This document shows positions 38,532-47,545 of a stretch of 64,000 nucleotides of DNA, piece by piece; position 1 is the first letter of the stretch, and the number at the start of each line of letters is the position of its first letter. The position numbers and the translations under genes are program-made. The notes under the pieces were generated by a model. It did not search any database and was not told the origin of the DNA. It saw only the letters and a list, made by a program, of their open reading frames with translations. Source of the stretch: Pseudoflavonifractor intestinihominis (GTDB lineage Bacteria; Bacillota; Clostridia; Oscillospirales; Oscillospiraceae). Location of the stretch: NCBI RefSeq assembly GCF_040096055.1, contig NZ_JBBMFK010000019.1, positions 1-64,000 on the forward strand, read 5' to 3'.

Positions 38532-41123
38532 TTATAGGGCTTCGACTGTCTCCAAAAACTGCCCCATGCTCACCGCCCCATGTGGCAGATTTTCCTCGTC
38601 GCGGAACACCATGTAATAGCGGTACCGATTTCCCGCTGCATTCCGCCAAGCCGCACCCAGCTCGATTCTTTCCTGACTGTCGTCGTTTTTCAGGTGTTCG
38701 CCCTTGGTTTCGGCAAGGATGATCTTACCGCTCTTGGTCATGATCATAATGTCTGGGTAGTGGTTGAAGTAGCCGTTGATGGCAAAGCCATGCCGGGCAA
38801 TATTCCGGTGCCACCACAGTACATTGGGAATGGCCGTCAACTGCTTTACCAGCGCCTGTTCCAGCGTGTTCATGTCCTCCTCGGCCTCATAGAGCGACCT
38901 TCCGTAAATCGCCGTACTGCTCGTGGGGTGGATTGCCGCAGGCAGGCGGTAATTGGGTTCGCACACGATTTTGCCCCGGTCAAGCCATGTAAAGAAAGTC
39001 TCCTTATAGTGCTGATCCAGCAGAGTCTCGATTTTAGCTCGGATTTTTGCGGCAAAGCCCAGCGGGGCTTTTTCCATCGCGGCAAGCTGTTCCCGATCCA
39101 TCCCGTCCACAATGAGATTGACATAGGCGCGCAAATCGCTGCCATCCACCATGTTCAGCTTGTCCAACTGGTGAATCATCATGTCCTTGCACTGGCGCAC
39201 GCGGCTTTCCGGGGGTAAACTGCTGAAATACTCCTTGAAATATCGCTGGTCGGCAGCTTCCATCTGGTAAGCCCTCGGCACACTGCGGCCAGTTTCCACA
39301 TCGACTTTGACGATCTCATCGTCCGCTGCGGCAAAATCAATGTCGTATGCCTTGCCTTTCAGGGTGAAGCCGTCTGCAAGCATTTCCTTGCTCAACAGCA
39401 CCTTATCCCCATCGGTAAACAGGGACTGCGGGATCACTTGGAAAAACTGTGGGATCAGCAGGCCGTCCACGCTCTCCCGATATTGGGGAATGATATGAAA
39501 TGTGTTCACCTTGTCACGCACCTCCCACGGAAGGGCGGCGGCAAACGGGTCGTTGTCCGCGCCCTGCACCGCCTGATTGTATGCGTCTCCCGCCTGCTGG
39601 GCCTCGGCAAGCATACTGTCCGCTTTCGGGGCGGATTCCGGCGAATTTTCGCTTTCTCTGCGCCGTTGCAGCTCTGCCCCGATGGATTTCCCGTCCAATC
39701 CGGAAAAATCTTCTGGTTCGATGGTCGGAAGCTGTTCCGGCACTGGAGTAGGCTTAACCGGTTCTACCGGCTCGGCAAGGCGGTAATCCCGGTCGCTGAA
39801 ACCGGCGCTGTTCAGCCCACGGATGATCTGCTGCACTGTATCGTTGAAATCGTTGGAGGAAGTCAGCACATAGGACATATTCAGGGCCTTTGCCCTGTGC
39901 TCGGCGGTATAGGGCAGGCGCAGAATGCGCCCCAAAATCTGCTCCACATCCACCTGACTGGTCTTGTTGGCAAGGGAGGCCAGAATATAGGCAAACGGGC
40001 AGTCCCAGCCCTCTTTCAGCGCGTTTACGGTGATGATGTACCGCACCGGGCAATCCGGGGACAGCAAGTCCACATTTTTCAACTCGTTCACATCGGCGGT
40101 ACGGATGGCAATATGTTCGGCGGGAATCCCGGCGTTCACCAGCTCCGCCCGCAACTTTTCAAAAGTAGTCGCGTCCTCCTTGCCCTTCGGCTGGGCCTGA
40201 AACAGGGCAATAGGGCGGATGTACTTTCCGCCGTTCTGACATTCTGCCGCAGCGATTTCTTCCAGCCTGTCCCGCAGGTCAATCGTATCCATCAGCACTT
40301 CGGCTTGACTGTCCCGATTATAGACAATCACCGGCAACTTGACCATGTGTTCCGCTTTGAGCTGCACCGCATCCACATAGGAGATGATATTGCTGCGCTT
40401 TTTGGGCGTGGCGGTCAAATCCAGCACAAAGCAGGGGTTGAAGTTGGCAAGCATCTCGATGCTCAGTTCCGACCGGGCGTGATGGCTCTCGTCCACGACC
40501 ACCAGCGGGTTGAGCTGATTGATGACCTGAAACAGCGCCGTCTCGTCCGCCTTCTCGATGGGATTTTCCGGCGCACCCAGCGCCTTGGCAAAGGCGGCAA
40601 GGTTGCTGTTTTCCTGATAGGCTTTCAAACCCTCCTTGCCCCGTCCGCGGAAGGAATCATAGGATAGCACCATAATGGAGAGCTGTTCGGTAACGGCGGT
40701 GGGGTTGAAGTTTTGCCCGTTCAAAAGCTCCTGTTTGGTGTAGACCTCCACGCGCCCGCCGAAATCCACATCAATCTTCTGGCGGTAAGGGTGACGCGGG
40801 TCTTTCAGGGCTTTGACCGTCTGCGTCAAAATTGCATCGGACGGAACCAGCCACACTACCGCTTTTGTCTTGGTGAACGGCAGCGCGTCAAACACAGGCC
40901 GGACAGCGTTGCAGGCAAGAAAGGTTTTCCCGCCGCCGGTGGGCACCTTGAAGCAGAGGTTAGGAACGCCGGGCAATACATCCTGATAGATGCCCAGCGT
41001 GGGCGCGCCCTTCTCCTGCCAAAAGAGGCGGAAGGAGGCGATATAATCCTTGGTTTCGTCCAGCAATTCCAGATAGCGGTTCAAATCGGCGATGACCTGC
41101 CGCTGATAGGTTTTCAGTTCCAT
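38532..41123 (-). CDS. res: Type III restriction enzyme, Res subunit
   Basis: The 863-residue protein is an SF2 helicase-nuclease: Walker A PTGGGKT, DEAD-like box DESHHAR, LTATPKK, and helicase motif VI EQILGRILRLPY. The C-terminal PD-(D/E)xK nuclease shows PDIMIMTKSGKIILAETKGEH, with Asp, Glu and Lys placed as catalytic residues. With the neighbouring Mod it cuts DNA with head-to-head unmethylated sites. The ATG at 41123 follows AAGGAGG by 8 bases. It lies 13 bases after mod. Confidence 0.93.
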   Translation of the reverse strand: MELKTYQRQVIADLNRYLELLDETKDYIASFRLFWQEKGAPTLGIYQDVLPGVPNLCFKVPTGGGKTFLACNAVRPVFDALPFTKTKAVVWLVPSDAILTQTVKALKDPRHPYRQKIDVDFGGRVEVYTKQELLNGQNFNPTAVTEQLSIMVLSYDSFRGRGKEGLKAYQENSNLAAFAKALGAPENPIEKADETALFQVINQLNPLVVVDESHHARSELSIEMLANFNPCFVLDLTATPKKRSNIISYVDAVQLKAEHMVKLPVIVYNRDSQAEVLMDTIDLRDRLEEIAAAECQNGGKYIRPIALFQAQPKGKEDATTFEKLRAELVNAGIPAEHIAIRTADVNELKNVDLLSPDCPVRYIITVNALKEGWDCPFAYILASLANKTSQVDVEQILGRILRLPYTAEHRAKALNMSYVLTSSNDFNDTVQQIIRGLNSAGFSDRDYRLAEPVEPVKPTPVPEQLPTIEPEDFSGLDGKSIGAELQRRRESENSPESAPKADSMLAEAQQAGDAYNQAVQGADNDPFAAALPWEVRDKVNTFHIIPQYRESVDGLLIPQFFQVIPQSLFTDGDKVLLSKEMLADGFTLKGKAYDIDFAAADDEIVKVDVETGRSVPRAYQMEAADQRYFKEYFSSLPPESRVRQCKDMMIHQLDKLNMVDGSDLRAYVNLIVDGMDREQLAAMEKAPLGFAAKIRAKIETLLDQHYKETFFTWLDRGKIVCEPNYRLPAAIHPTSSTAIYGRSLYEAEEDMNTLEQALVKQLTAIPNVLWWHRNIARHGFAINGYFNHYPDIMIMTKSGKIILAETKGEHLKNDDSQERIELGAAWRNAAGNRYRYYMVFRDEENLPHGAVSMGQFLETVEAL

Positions 41124-41136
41124 GTATGTCGCCTCC

Positions 41137-42900
41137 TTACAAGCGGCTGATGTCGCGGGGAATTTTCTTGAAAACAATCCCCATCTGCGACAGTTTGCTG
41201 TCATCGATGGAGCAGCGGTCGGCGTAAATCACGGTGCCGCCTGCTTTTTCGGTGACGGTAGCCAAGAAATCATAGTCCAACACCGTGATCCGCTGCGGCT
41301 CGTAGTAGAAGTAATAGCCGGTGTCGTTGTGCTGGCCGAGGTAATAGGGGCTGTCCCCGGCGGCGGGCGTGTAGGGCGTCTTGGTCTCCATGAACCAGAT
41401 GTACTCCCGGATTTTTTCTGGCTCTACGGCTTCGTTCAGGTTTTCGCCGATGAGCAGTGGATCGCCCAGCTCGTAGTAACTGAAACTGCCGCCTGTGCCC
41501 TCCACCGCGTTCTTGCCCTCGCCGTAGCCACGGATGACCCGGCGCACGCGCTCGGCGGTGATGCTTTCGGCGTAGTCCATCATTTCCACCAGGATGAATT
41601 TGCGGTGTCCGCCGTCGGCCTTGTTCATGTTGAGGACGGCGTGGGCAGTGGTGCCGGAACCAGCGAAGGAGTCGAGCACAATGTCAGTATCTTTCGTTAT
41701 AGCTTGAATGACGCTTTCAATCAATGAAACCGACTTTGGATAATCAAATTTTTTGGGAGATTCCGGGAAAATTTCTTTGAGTGTCTGTGTGCCATTAACA
41801 GTAAAAAAGGACTTTTCTGCCCATATAGTAGGTACCTGCCCGCCTACCGTCTGATTATCTCCAAAAAGCAGTGTAGGAACACCTTCTTCGTGACCTAAAA
41901 CCTCCAGTTCACCACTTGTTATCTTTTTGATAACACCGCTCGGCAAGTACTGAACGCTAAATTCGTTCTGGTTGTTTCCACTCTTGTTTTTTGAAATTTT
42001 TATATATCCCTTTTTCCAGTCGCTTTGCAAGCGTTCCGGTATTTGCCGCCAAACACATTGTTTCCCCTTTGCGGTTACAGGCCATACAGCGACAGTCCCC
42101 TGCGGGGCAACAGAATAGTCATAGGGAAAATCAGCCTTTTCTCCGGTATATGTTCCATCGTTAATTTGGTCTTGTAACGATTTTCCAACACCTACAAGCA
42201 CGCCTTGGTCATTTATAAAAATTGGATATGTTTGATTCGGACGCTGTGTTTTATCGAAAGTACTCAATGTAAGCCCTTCAAATGGGGTTCGATTATTGCC
42301 TCCACAAAAATCAAGCGCATTCGCATGAAAATCCATAGGAACAACGAAAATCAAGTACTCATGGACATAGTTAAAACCACCCGATGGTTTTCCTCCAGAA
42401 GTTTGAACTGTGATGGTAACAATCTGTTTTGATCCGAAAATCTCTCGCAACAAAGTGACAAGATTATTCAGTTCATGATGACCAATGCTTATAATTAAAC
42501 ATCCGTCCTCGGCCAGCAGCTTTTGCAGCAGTTTCAGCCGGGGGTACATCATGCACAGCCACTTATCGTGGCGGGTCAGGTCCTCGCCCTCTTTGCCCAC
42601 CACTTCGCCCAGCCACTTCTTAATCTTGGGATCGTTCACATTGTCGTTGTACACCCAACCTTCGTTGCCGGTGTTATAGGGAGGATCAATGTAAATGCAC
42701 TTCACCCGGCCCTCATACCGGGGCAGCAGGGCCTTCAGTGCGTCCAGATTGTCCCCGTGGATGATCATATTCTCACTGCCGTTGTCCTCGGTGTGCTGGC
42801 CATTCTCGTCAAAGCTGTATCGCCGGTCAAGCACCCGGAAGGGCACCTCTTGATGGTGGTTGATGACCTTCTCTTTTCCAATCCATTCCAATGTAGGCAT
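41137..42900 (-). CDS. mod: Type III DNA methyltransferase, Mod subunit
   Basis: The 587-residue enzyme is a beta-class N6-adenine methyltransferase: catalytic DPPYNTGN at about 72 comes before the SAM site DSFAGSGTT at about 400. The central part (about residues 140-400) is the target recognition region and is noticeably more AT-rich than both ends, which suggests domain exchange. It methylates the recognition site and guides Res. It is preceded by a 120-base gap after the AbiE pair on the same strand. Confidence 0.94.
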   Translation of the reverse strand: MPTLEWIGKEKVINHHQEVPFRVLDRRYSFDENGQHTEDNGSENMIIHGDNLDALKALLPRYEGRVKCIYIDPPYNTGNEGWVYNDNVNDPKIKKWLGEVVGKEGEDLTRHDKWLCMMYPRLKLLQKLLAEDGCLIISIGHHELNNLVTLLREIFGSKQIVTITVQTSGGKPSGGFNYVHEYLIFVVPMDFHANALDFCGGNNRTPFEGLTLSTFDKTQRPNQTYPIFINDQGVLVGVGKSLQDQINDGTYTGEKADFPYDYSVAPQGTVAVWPVTAKGKQCVWRQIPERLQSDWKKGYIKISKNKSGNNQNEFSVQYLPSGVIKKITSGELEVLGHEEGVPTLLFGDNQTVGGQVPTIWAEKSFFTVNGTQTLKEIFPESPKKFDYPKSVSLIESVIQAITKDTDIVLDSFAGSGTTAHAVLNMNKADGGHRKFILVEMMDYAESITAERVRRVIRGYGEGKNAVEGTGGSFSYYELGDPLLIGENLNEAVEPEKIREYIWFMETKTPYTPAAGDSPYYLGQHNDTGYYFYYEPQRITVLDYDFLATVTEKAGGTVIYADRCSIDDSKLSQMGIVFKKIPRDISRL

Positions 42901-43020
42901 GGGTCGTTCCTCCCTGTCGCTGCTATCGTAAAAGACCTTTCCCGTATCGGGAGGGCCGTATTTTGTCCAATCGAACCCACGCTGAGGCGCGGGAGCCTTA
43001 ATTTCGAGTCCGGACCGCTG

Positions 43021-43845
43021 TCAGGCGACCAGCGTTTTCAGCACATCCATGATCTGGCTGTACTCAATGTGGGCGGCGTAGGCAAATTGCTTGCGGTACT
43101 TTTCCCACATGGCTTTGAGTTCCCGGCTACTCTCAATGTTGCGCAGAATGGCGGGCACATCCGCAATCTGCCGGGCGGTGCCGCGATGGGCTGCGGTGGC
43201 GTTTAACGCTTCGGCGAACACGGCCTTATCAAATTTCTGCGTGGTCGCCAGTATGTACGCATCGTAAAAATCTCTGGGGCGGGTATTGAACACGCCACGC
43301 CGCAGAATGGTTTCCACCTTCTCCGCCATAACGGTTTCGATGTTGTATGCCCACAGCTCGTAGGATTTTTCATCATCGAAAATTTCAGAAAACTGGTACT
43401 GCACCGCGTGGGGCGTAATGGCGTCCCCAGTGGACACATCAATACTCAGCGGGGTAATCAGCGTGTCAAAATGGGCGTTCAGCATCACACGGTAGCCGCC
43501 GTAGATGTCATCCTCCCGGATGGGAGAGATTTTCCCCACCTCAAAGGCCACGCCGTCATCAAAGGGCACGGCGGACACCTGTTCCAGTGCGCTGCGGATG
43601 GTCTCCGGGGTCAGGGGCAGGTTTTTCAGCGTGGTGTCTAAATCCATCGTCGCCCGGTTGTCCAGCCCTACGATGGCCGCTACCAGCATTCCGCCTTTCA
43701 GCACAAACTTGTCTTTATATGTGGAGGCCGCAAGGCGGACAAGAAGCCGCTCGAACATATAGTTCTGCAAAATGACCTGCGCCGGGATATTTTTTTGCTT
43801 GGCGATGTTGCGGATTTTCGCTTTCAGGCTCATGGCATTGCTCAC
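43021..43845 (-). CDS. AbiEii/AbiGii-type nucleotidyltransferase toxin
   Basis: The 274-residue protein matches the AbiEii toxin family: MFERLLVRLAASTYKDKFVLKGGMLV with the GG motif of nucleotidyltransferases, then RATMDLDTTLKNL with the paired acidic residues, and ETVMAEKVETILRRG. AbiE systems are type IV toxin-antitoxin modules that abort phage infection. The GTG start at 43845 overlaps the antitoxin stop by 4 bp. Confidence 0.9.
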   Translation of the reverse strand: MSNAMSLKAKIRNIAKQKNIPAQVILQNYMFERLLVRLAASTYKDKFVLKGGMLVAAIVGLDNRATMDLDTTLKNLPLTPETIRSALEQVSAVPFDDGVAFEVGKISPIREDDIYGGYRVMLNAHFDTLITPLSIDVSTGDAITPHAVQYQFSEIFDDEKSYELWAYNIETVMAEKVETILRRGVFNTRPRDFYDAYILATTQKFDKAVFAEALNATAAHRGTARQIADVPAILRNIESSRELKAMWEKYRKQFAYAAHIEYSQIMDVLKTLVA

Positions 43846-44435
43846 AGTAGCACCTCCAAATATTGGCGCAGTACGCCCGATACCCGCATCTGACGGGCGT
43901 ACTCATCCAGCCGGTTCAAATCCTTCTTTGGGCTGACAGCGTATTGTTTCAGCGCCGATAAAAATGTCTCTGTCCCGATCTTGTTGCGGCTGCGGATCAC
44001 ATCACAGATGGTGCGCTCCAAATCGTAGCAGGGAACGGGGTTTCCGGCGGGGGTTTGCAGCATTGTTTTGCCCAGCTCGAACAGCTCCGGTTTGATGTAG
44101 TACACCTTGCACTCCGCTTTGATGGCCGCAGACGGGATGCAGCCGGAGGGCGCGGTTACGGTGTGCTCAAAGGGTGTCCGGTCGGAAATCCCGTGAAGGA
44201 ACAGCGCCGTTTCATGGGAAAAAATAATCTTTCCAGACCGGCGGCTAATGGACAGCAGTTCGTCCTGCATATCCTCCGGGAGAACATACTGCCCCTTGAC
44301 AATGCGGTGAATCTTTTCCGCCTTGCACAGCTTATAGAGCATTGCTTTGGAAATGCCGCGCTGCGCCGCTGTTTTCGTTTCGATAATGCCGCCGTTTTTA
44401 TTCGCAATCGCGGCGAGTTCCGCCATATAGTCCAT
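43842..44435 (-). CDS. AbiEi-type antitoxin (transcriptional regulator)
   Basis: The 197-residue protein has the AbiEi winged helix at its N-terminus (GGIIETKTAAQRGISKAMLYKL, cited in part; VKGQYVLPEDM) and the C-terminal antitoxin domain with CYDLERTICDVIRSRNKIG. It should repress its own operon and neutralise the toxin. The ATG at 44435 follows GAGGTG. It heads the left defence operon next to the divergent repeat region. Confidence 0.9.
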   Translation of the reverse strand: MDYMAELAAIANKNGGIIETKTAAQRGISKAMLYKLCKAEKIHRIVKGQYVLPEDMQDELLSISRRSGKIIFSHETALFLHGISDRTPFEHTVTAPSGCIPSAAIKAECKVYYIKPELFELGKTMLQTPAGNPVPCYDLERTICDVIRSRNKIGTETFLSALKQYAVSPKKDLNRLDEYARQMRVSGVLRQYLEVLL

Positions 44436-44771
44436 CCGCTCACCTCGCAATAACAATCTGATAATAGTATATCCAAAATCACGATGATAGTCAACGGTCG
44501 TGTTGATGGCATCAAGATAAAATTGGAGTTGATATTATGATGCAAGTCAATTTTTCTTGCGAATTAGTAGGGGTTTGGGTGCTCCCAACAAGAACCAATG
44601 AGCAGACTGGCTGACAGGCCGGAACGCTCATTTCGCCGCTGTGTACGGACAGCGGCTGTGCTTGCTGTTCTCTCAAATCTCATATCCGCAGAACATGATG
44701 CTTCCGCTTTTTCCAAAGCCGGGAGCATTTTATTTTCACTTTTTTCAGGCAGACCCCTGTTTTTCTCGGAG
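44436..44771. other. Divergent gene-free region between AbiE and mobC, AbiE side
   Basis: No gene is supported here. The stretch must hold the AbiE operon promoter; TAGTATATCC-type AT-rich sequence lies just upstream of the antitoxin gene. It continues into the repeat array at 44772-45067. An oriT would be expected near here if one is kept. Confidence 0.5.
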
Positions 44772-45067
44772 AAAATGTCCGTTGTAAAGTAGGAGGGGAA
44801 TTCGGTTCAAAAATATTTTGCTGCCATACCTGCGTTTAGCCTAAAAAGTGTCCGTTGTAAATTGGGAGGCACTTTCCGGCTTGGAAATTTTATTCCCGCC
44901 TTACCCGCTAATCTGCGAATAAAATGTCCGTTGTAAAGTGAGAGAGAAATTTTTTCTGAGCAGGTACCAAGTTTTTGCCCGAAACTGTCCGTTGAAATAT
45001 GAAAGGGGATATTTTTTCGAGTGTCCCCCCCAATCCGCAAAAAATTGTCCATTGTAGTTTGAGGAGG
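44772..45067 (+). repeat. Five degenerate repeats ending in Shine-Dalgarno-like motifs upstream of mobC
   Basis: Copies start at 44772, 44843, 44921, 44981 and 45041. Each has AAAATGTCCGTTGTAAA or a variant, then a short purine tract: AGGAGG, GGGAGG, GAGAGAG, AAAGGGG and GAGGAGG. The anchor TGTCC recurs at spacings of 73, 76, 61 and 60 bases. The last copy provides the mobC ribosome site. Between copies lie imperfect inverted repeats such as ATTTTATTC...GAATAAAAT. The array may bind MobC/relaxosome or replication proteins. Confidence 0.75.
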
Positions 45068-45077
45068 CGAATATCCA

Positions 45078-45407
45078 ATGGCTGAACGCACAAGGCCGAT
45101 CCGCATCGAGTTCTGCGTTACCGAGCAGGAGCGGCGGCTCATCCAAAACAAGATGGCGCAGCTCGGCACCAGGAACATGGGTGCATATCTCCGCAAGATG
45201 GCGATTGACGGTTACATCATCAATGTGGATTACACCCAGCAGAAGAAACTGGCCGCAGCCGTCAGCCGGGCTGCCAGCAATATCAACCAGATTTGCCGCC
45301 GCATCAACAGCACCGGGCATTTCTATGCTGAGGATGTTGTGGAACTGAAAGAACGGCAAGCCGAGATTTGGTCGCTGCTCAAAGAGACCCAGCGAAAGGA
45401 ATTGTAA
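45078..45407 (+). CDS. mobC: MobC-type mobilization (relaxosome accessory) protein
   Basis: The 109-residue protein resembles MobC: an N-terminal ribbon-helix-helix-like part (TRPIRIEFCVTEQERRLI, cited in part), NMGAYLRKMAIDGYI and a C-terminal SRAASNINQICRRINSTG. It should bind oriT and help a relaxase open DNA. The ATG follows GAGGAGG by 10 bases, the last unit of the repeat array. The relaxase normally encoded downstream is absent. Confidence 0.88.
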   Translation: MAERTRPIRIEFCVTEQERRLIQNKMAQLGTRNMGAYLRKMAIDGYIINVDYTQQKKLAAAVSRAASNINQICRRINSTGHFYAEDVVELKERQAEIWSLLKETQRKEL

Positions 45408-45422
45408 TGACAGGAGGCCACT

Positions 45423-45599
45423 ATGCCGCGTATGAGTAAAAAACGAAAAGAAGAATGGGCTTTCTTTCTGAATGACCGGAGCCGCATCGCCTATAACGCC
45501 TTGTGCCGCAAGTGCGTCTACAACTGCAAACAAAGTTTCCGTGCTGCGGTGATCGTCTGCCCACATTACCACTCCAAACGATCCCGCCGCCCGCCTTAA
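45423..45599 (+). CDS. Small Cys-rich protein of the element
   Basis: This 58-residue basic protein (MPRMSKKRKEEWAFFLND...) has a CRKCVYNC motif and a later VCPHYH, which together could form a zinc site. The ATG follows AGGAGG by 5 bases, 15 bases past mobC, so it belongs to the mobilization operon. Similar small proteins sit between mobC and a relaxase in related elements, though the function is not established. Confidence 0.7.
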   Translation: MPRMSKKRKEEWAFFLNDRSRIAYNALCRKCVYNCKQSFRAAVIVCPHYHSKRSRRPP

Positions 45600-45668
45600 T
45601 TGCCCTGTGCCGGAGAAAGGAAGTGATGTACCATCTACTACAAAACCGATACCCCGCTGCCGCCTTTC

Positions 45669-46343
45669 GTGCCGTTGCCCCGGTTTATCCTTTGGGGCGA
45701 ATACTCGATCAATGCCAAACTGATCTATGCCCTGCTGCTGGGGCGCACACAGCTCTCCCAGAAATCCGGCTGGGTGTCGGAGGATGGGGATGTCTATGTG
45801 ATCTATACCATCCGCCAGATGGCGAATGACCTGAACCGGAGCGAGCGAACGGTCAAGGCCGCATTGGCCGAGTTGGAGAATGCGGGACTTATCACCCGCA
45901 TCCGGCAAGGCTGGAACCGGGCAAACCATATTTTCTTGCAACTGCCGGATGAGGTGCAGCTTTCTTCCCGTCCAGAGGGCAATATCTGCCCAATGGATGG
46001 GCTGGAATCTTCCCCTTGTATGGGGCAAAATTTGCCCATAAGTAAGAAAGAGAAGAAAAAAACAGATTCCAGTCAGAATAACAGGAGGGAGAACGCCCGC
46101 CGCTGTTTTGGGCAGTATCAGAATGTTTTTCTTTTGGACAGGGAATTGGCTGAACTGCAATCGACATATCCCGACCAGTATGAGGACTACATCAACCGAC
46201 TGTCGGCCTATATGGCATCCAGCGGAAAGCACTATGCCAACCATTACGCTACAATCCGCAAGTGGCTGGACGAGGACAGCAAACCGAAGCCCGGTAAAAA
46301 TTACAACTATACAGAGACCTATGAGGAAGGAGAATGTCTGTGA
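45669..46343 (+). CDS. Replication initiator protein A-like (RepA N-terminal domain)
   Basis: The protein (about 224 residues from the GTG at 45669) has a RepA-type winged-helix start (LPRFILWGEYSINAKLIYALLLGR, cited in part; NDLNRSERTVKAALAELENAGLI) and a C-terminal DnaD-like portion. Codons for TIYYKTDTPLPPF lie in frame upstream (45630-45668) and look like the true N-terminus, but the frame then has TGT and a TGA. The ATG at 45626 with AAAGGAAG is one base out of frame. A 1-bp insertion after that ATG would explain this. Function may therefore be lost or reduced. Confidence 0.82.
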   Translation: MPLPRFILWGEYSINAKLIYALLLGRTQLSQKSGWVSEDGDVYVIYTIRQMANDLNRSERTVKAALAELENAGLITRIRQGWNRANHIFLQLPDEVQLSSRPEGNICPMDGLESSPCMGQNLPISKKEKKKTDSSQNNRRENARRCFGQYQNVFLLDRELAELQSTYPDQYEDYINRLSAYMASSGKHYANHYATIRKWLDEDSKPKPGKNYNYTETYEEGECL

Positions 46344-47197
46344 ATGTGAAGCCGATTATGGCTGCAATCGTTGAGGCAGCAGAGACCCTAAACACCGCCC
46401 CGGATGATTACATCAACCCGGATGACGGGCTGAAATACTGCGGCAAGTGCCACACGCCCAAGGAAGCCTATTTTCCTGAACAGTACTGTAAAAACGGGCT
46501 GAACAAGCATCCGATTGCCTGTAAATGCGCGGCTGAGGAACGGGCACGGCGTGAAGCAGAGCAGCGGGAGCTGGAACGGCTAAACCGGATTGCCATGCTC
46601 CGCTCCGAAGCGTTCCGGGACATTCCCGCCGCCGGATGGCGGTTTGAAAACGCGGAAGTGATGACTCCACAGCTTGCCAAGGCAAGAGCTTATTCCGAAA
46701 ACTGGGATGCTTTCCGCCAAGATGGAACCGGGCTGCTTCTGTTCGGCAATGTGGGCACCGGAAAATCCTATGCAGCAGGCTGCATCGCCAACGCCCTGAT
46801 AGAGAAAATGGTTTCCGTCCTGTTTGTCGGGCTATCCGATGTGGTGAACCGTATGCAGGGCAACTTTGGCGCGGATCGGGATGCCTGCCTGAAAATGCTG
46901 ATGCGCCCGGAGCTGCTGATTTTGGATGACCTGGGCGCGGAACGGAATACCAGCTTCGGCAAGGAGCGCGTGTTTGATGTGGTCAACAAGCGGCTGTTGA
47001 CCGGCAAACCGATGATTGTTACCACCAATATCCCGCTTTCCGTGATGCAGAAAGCTGCCGATCTGGATGAGCGCCGCATCTATGACAGGGTTTTGGAGAT
47101 CTGCGTCCCCATACAGTTTAACGGCGAGAATTTCCGAAAGGGCAATGCTGCGGAAAATGTGAAACGGGCGGCGAAAATTTTGAACCAGGAAAATTGA
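46334..47197 (+). CDS. DnaC-like helicase-loading ATPase
   Basis: The 287-residue protein has an N-terminal zinc-like cluster (KYCGKCHTPKEAY, PIACKCAAEE) and an AAA+ core: Walker A GNVGTGKSYAAGC, Walker B LLILDDLGAE, sensor TTNIP and the Arg finger region DERRIYDRVLE. It should load the replicative helicase at the element's origin together with the RepA-like protein, whose stop it overlaps by 10 bases. The ATG at 46334 follows GAAGGAG closely. Confidence 0.92.
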   Translation: MSVNVKPIMAAIVEAAETLNTAPDDYINPDDGLKYCGKCHTPKEAYFPEQYCKNGLNKHPIACKCAAEERARREAEQRELERLNRIAMLRSEAFRDIPAAGWRFENAEVMTPQLAKARAYSENWDAFRQDGTGLLLFGNVGTGKSYAAGCIANALIEKMVSVLFVGLSDVVNRMQGNFGADRDACLKMLMRPELLILDDLGAERNTSFGKERVFDVVNKRLLTGKPMIVTTNIPLSVMQKAADLDERRIYDRVLEICVPIQFNGENFRKGNAAENVKRAAKILNQEN

Positions 47198-47228
47198 CGA
47201 ACTTCTATTCTACGAAAGGGGCAATCAC

Positions 47229-47435
47229 ATGGAAAATTCCGTCGGCAAGGTGCCGATCCACCTGAAAATGACACTCACGGCAAAAGAAGCCGCTGAGTAC
47301 AGCAATATCGGAATCAATAAAATCGACAGTATGCTGCGTTCGCCAAACTGCCCGTTCGTGCTTTTTGTGGGCAGCAAAAAATTGGTGAAGCGCAAAGAGT
47401 TTGAACAGTACATCAGTCAGGCGCTTGTGATCTGA
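47229..47435 (+). CDS. xis: Excisionase (Tn916 Xis-like)
   Basis: The 68-residue protein has the winged-helix excisionase pattern LTAKEAAEYSNIGINKIDSML and a C-terminal FVGSKKLVKRKEFEQYI. It binds arm sites and directs the tyrosine integrase to excise the element. The ATG follows AAAGGGGC. It lies immediately before the integrase, as in Tn916 relatives. Confidence 0.92.
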   Translation: MENSVGKVPIHLKMTLTAKEAAEYSNIGINKIDSMLRSPNCPFVLFVGSKKLVKRKEFEQYISQALVI

Positions 47436-47470
47436 CATTGCATTTGAAAAATTCGCGGAGAAGCCTTGAG

Positions 47471-47520
47471 GAAAAGAGCACCGTGCGCTATACTATATAG
47501 TGTAGTAGTGTGCTCTTTTC
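47471..47520. terminator. Large hairpin between xis and int
   Basis: GAAAAGAGCAC pairs with GTGCTCTTTTC and encloses a second stem (CTATACTA/TAGTGTAG-like). It could attenuate integrase expression. Confidence 0.65.
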
Positions 47521-47545
47521 TTCTCTGCGGGAAAGGAGCTCGTCC

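Noticed and set aside
44772..45067. CRISPR array
   Set aside because: The repeats are degenerate, spacings vary from 60 to 76 bases, and no cas gene is present; each unit ends in a ribosome-site-like motif.
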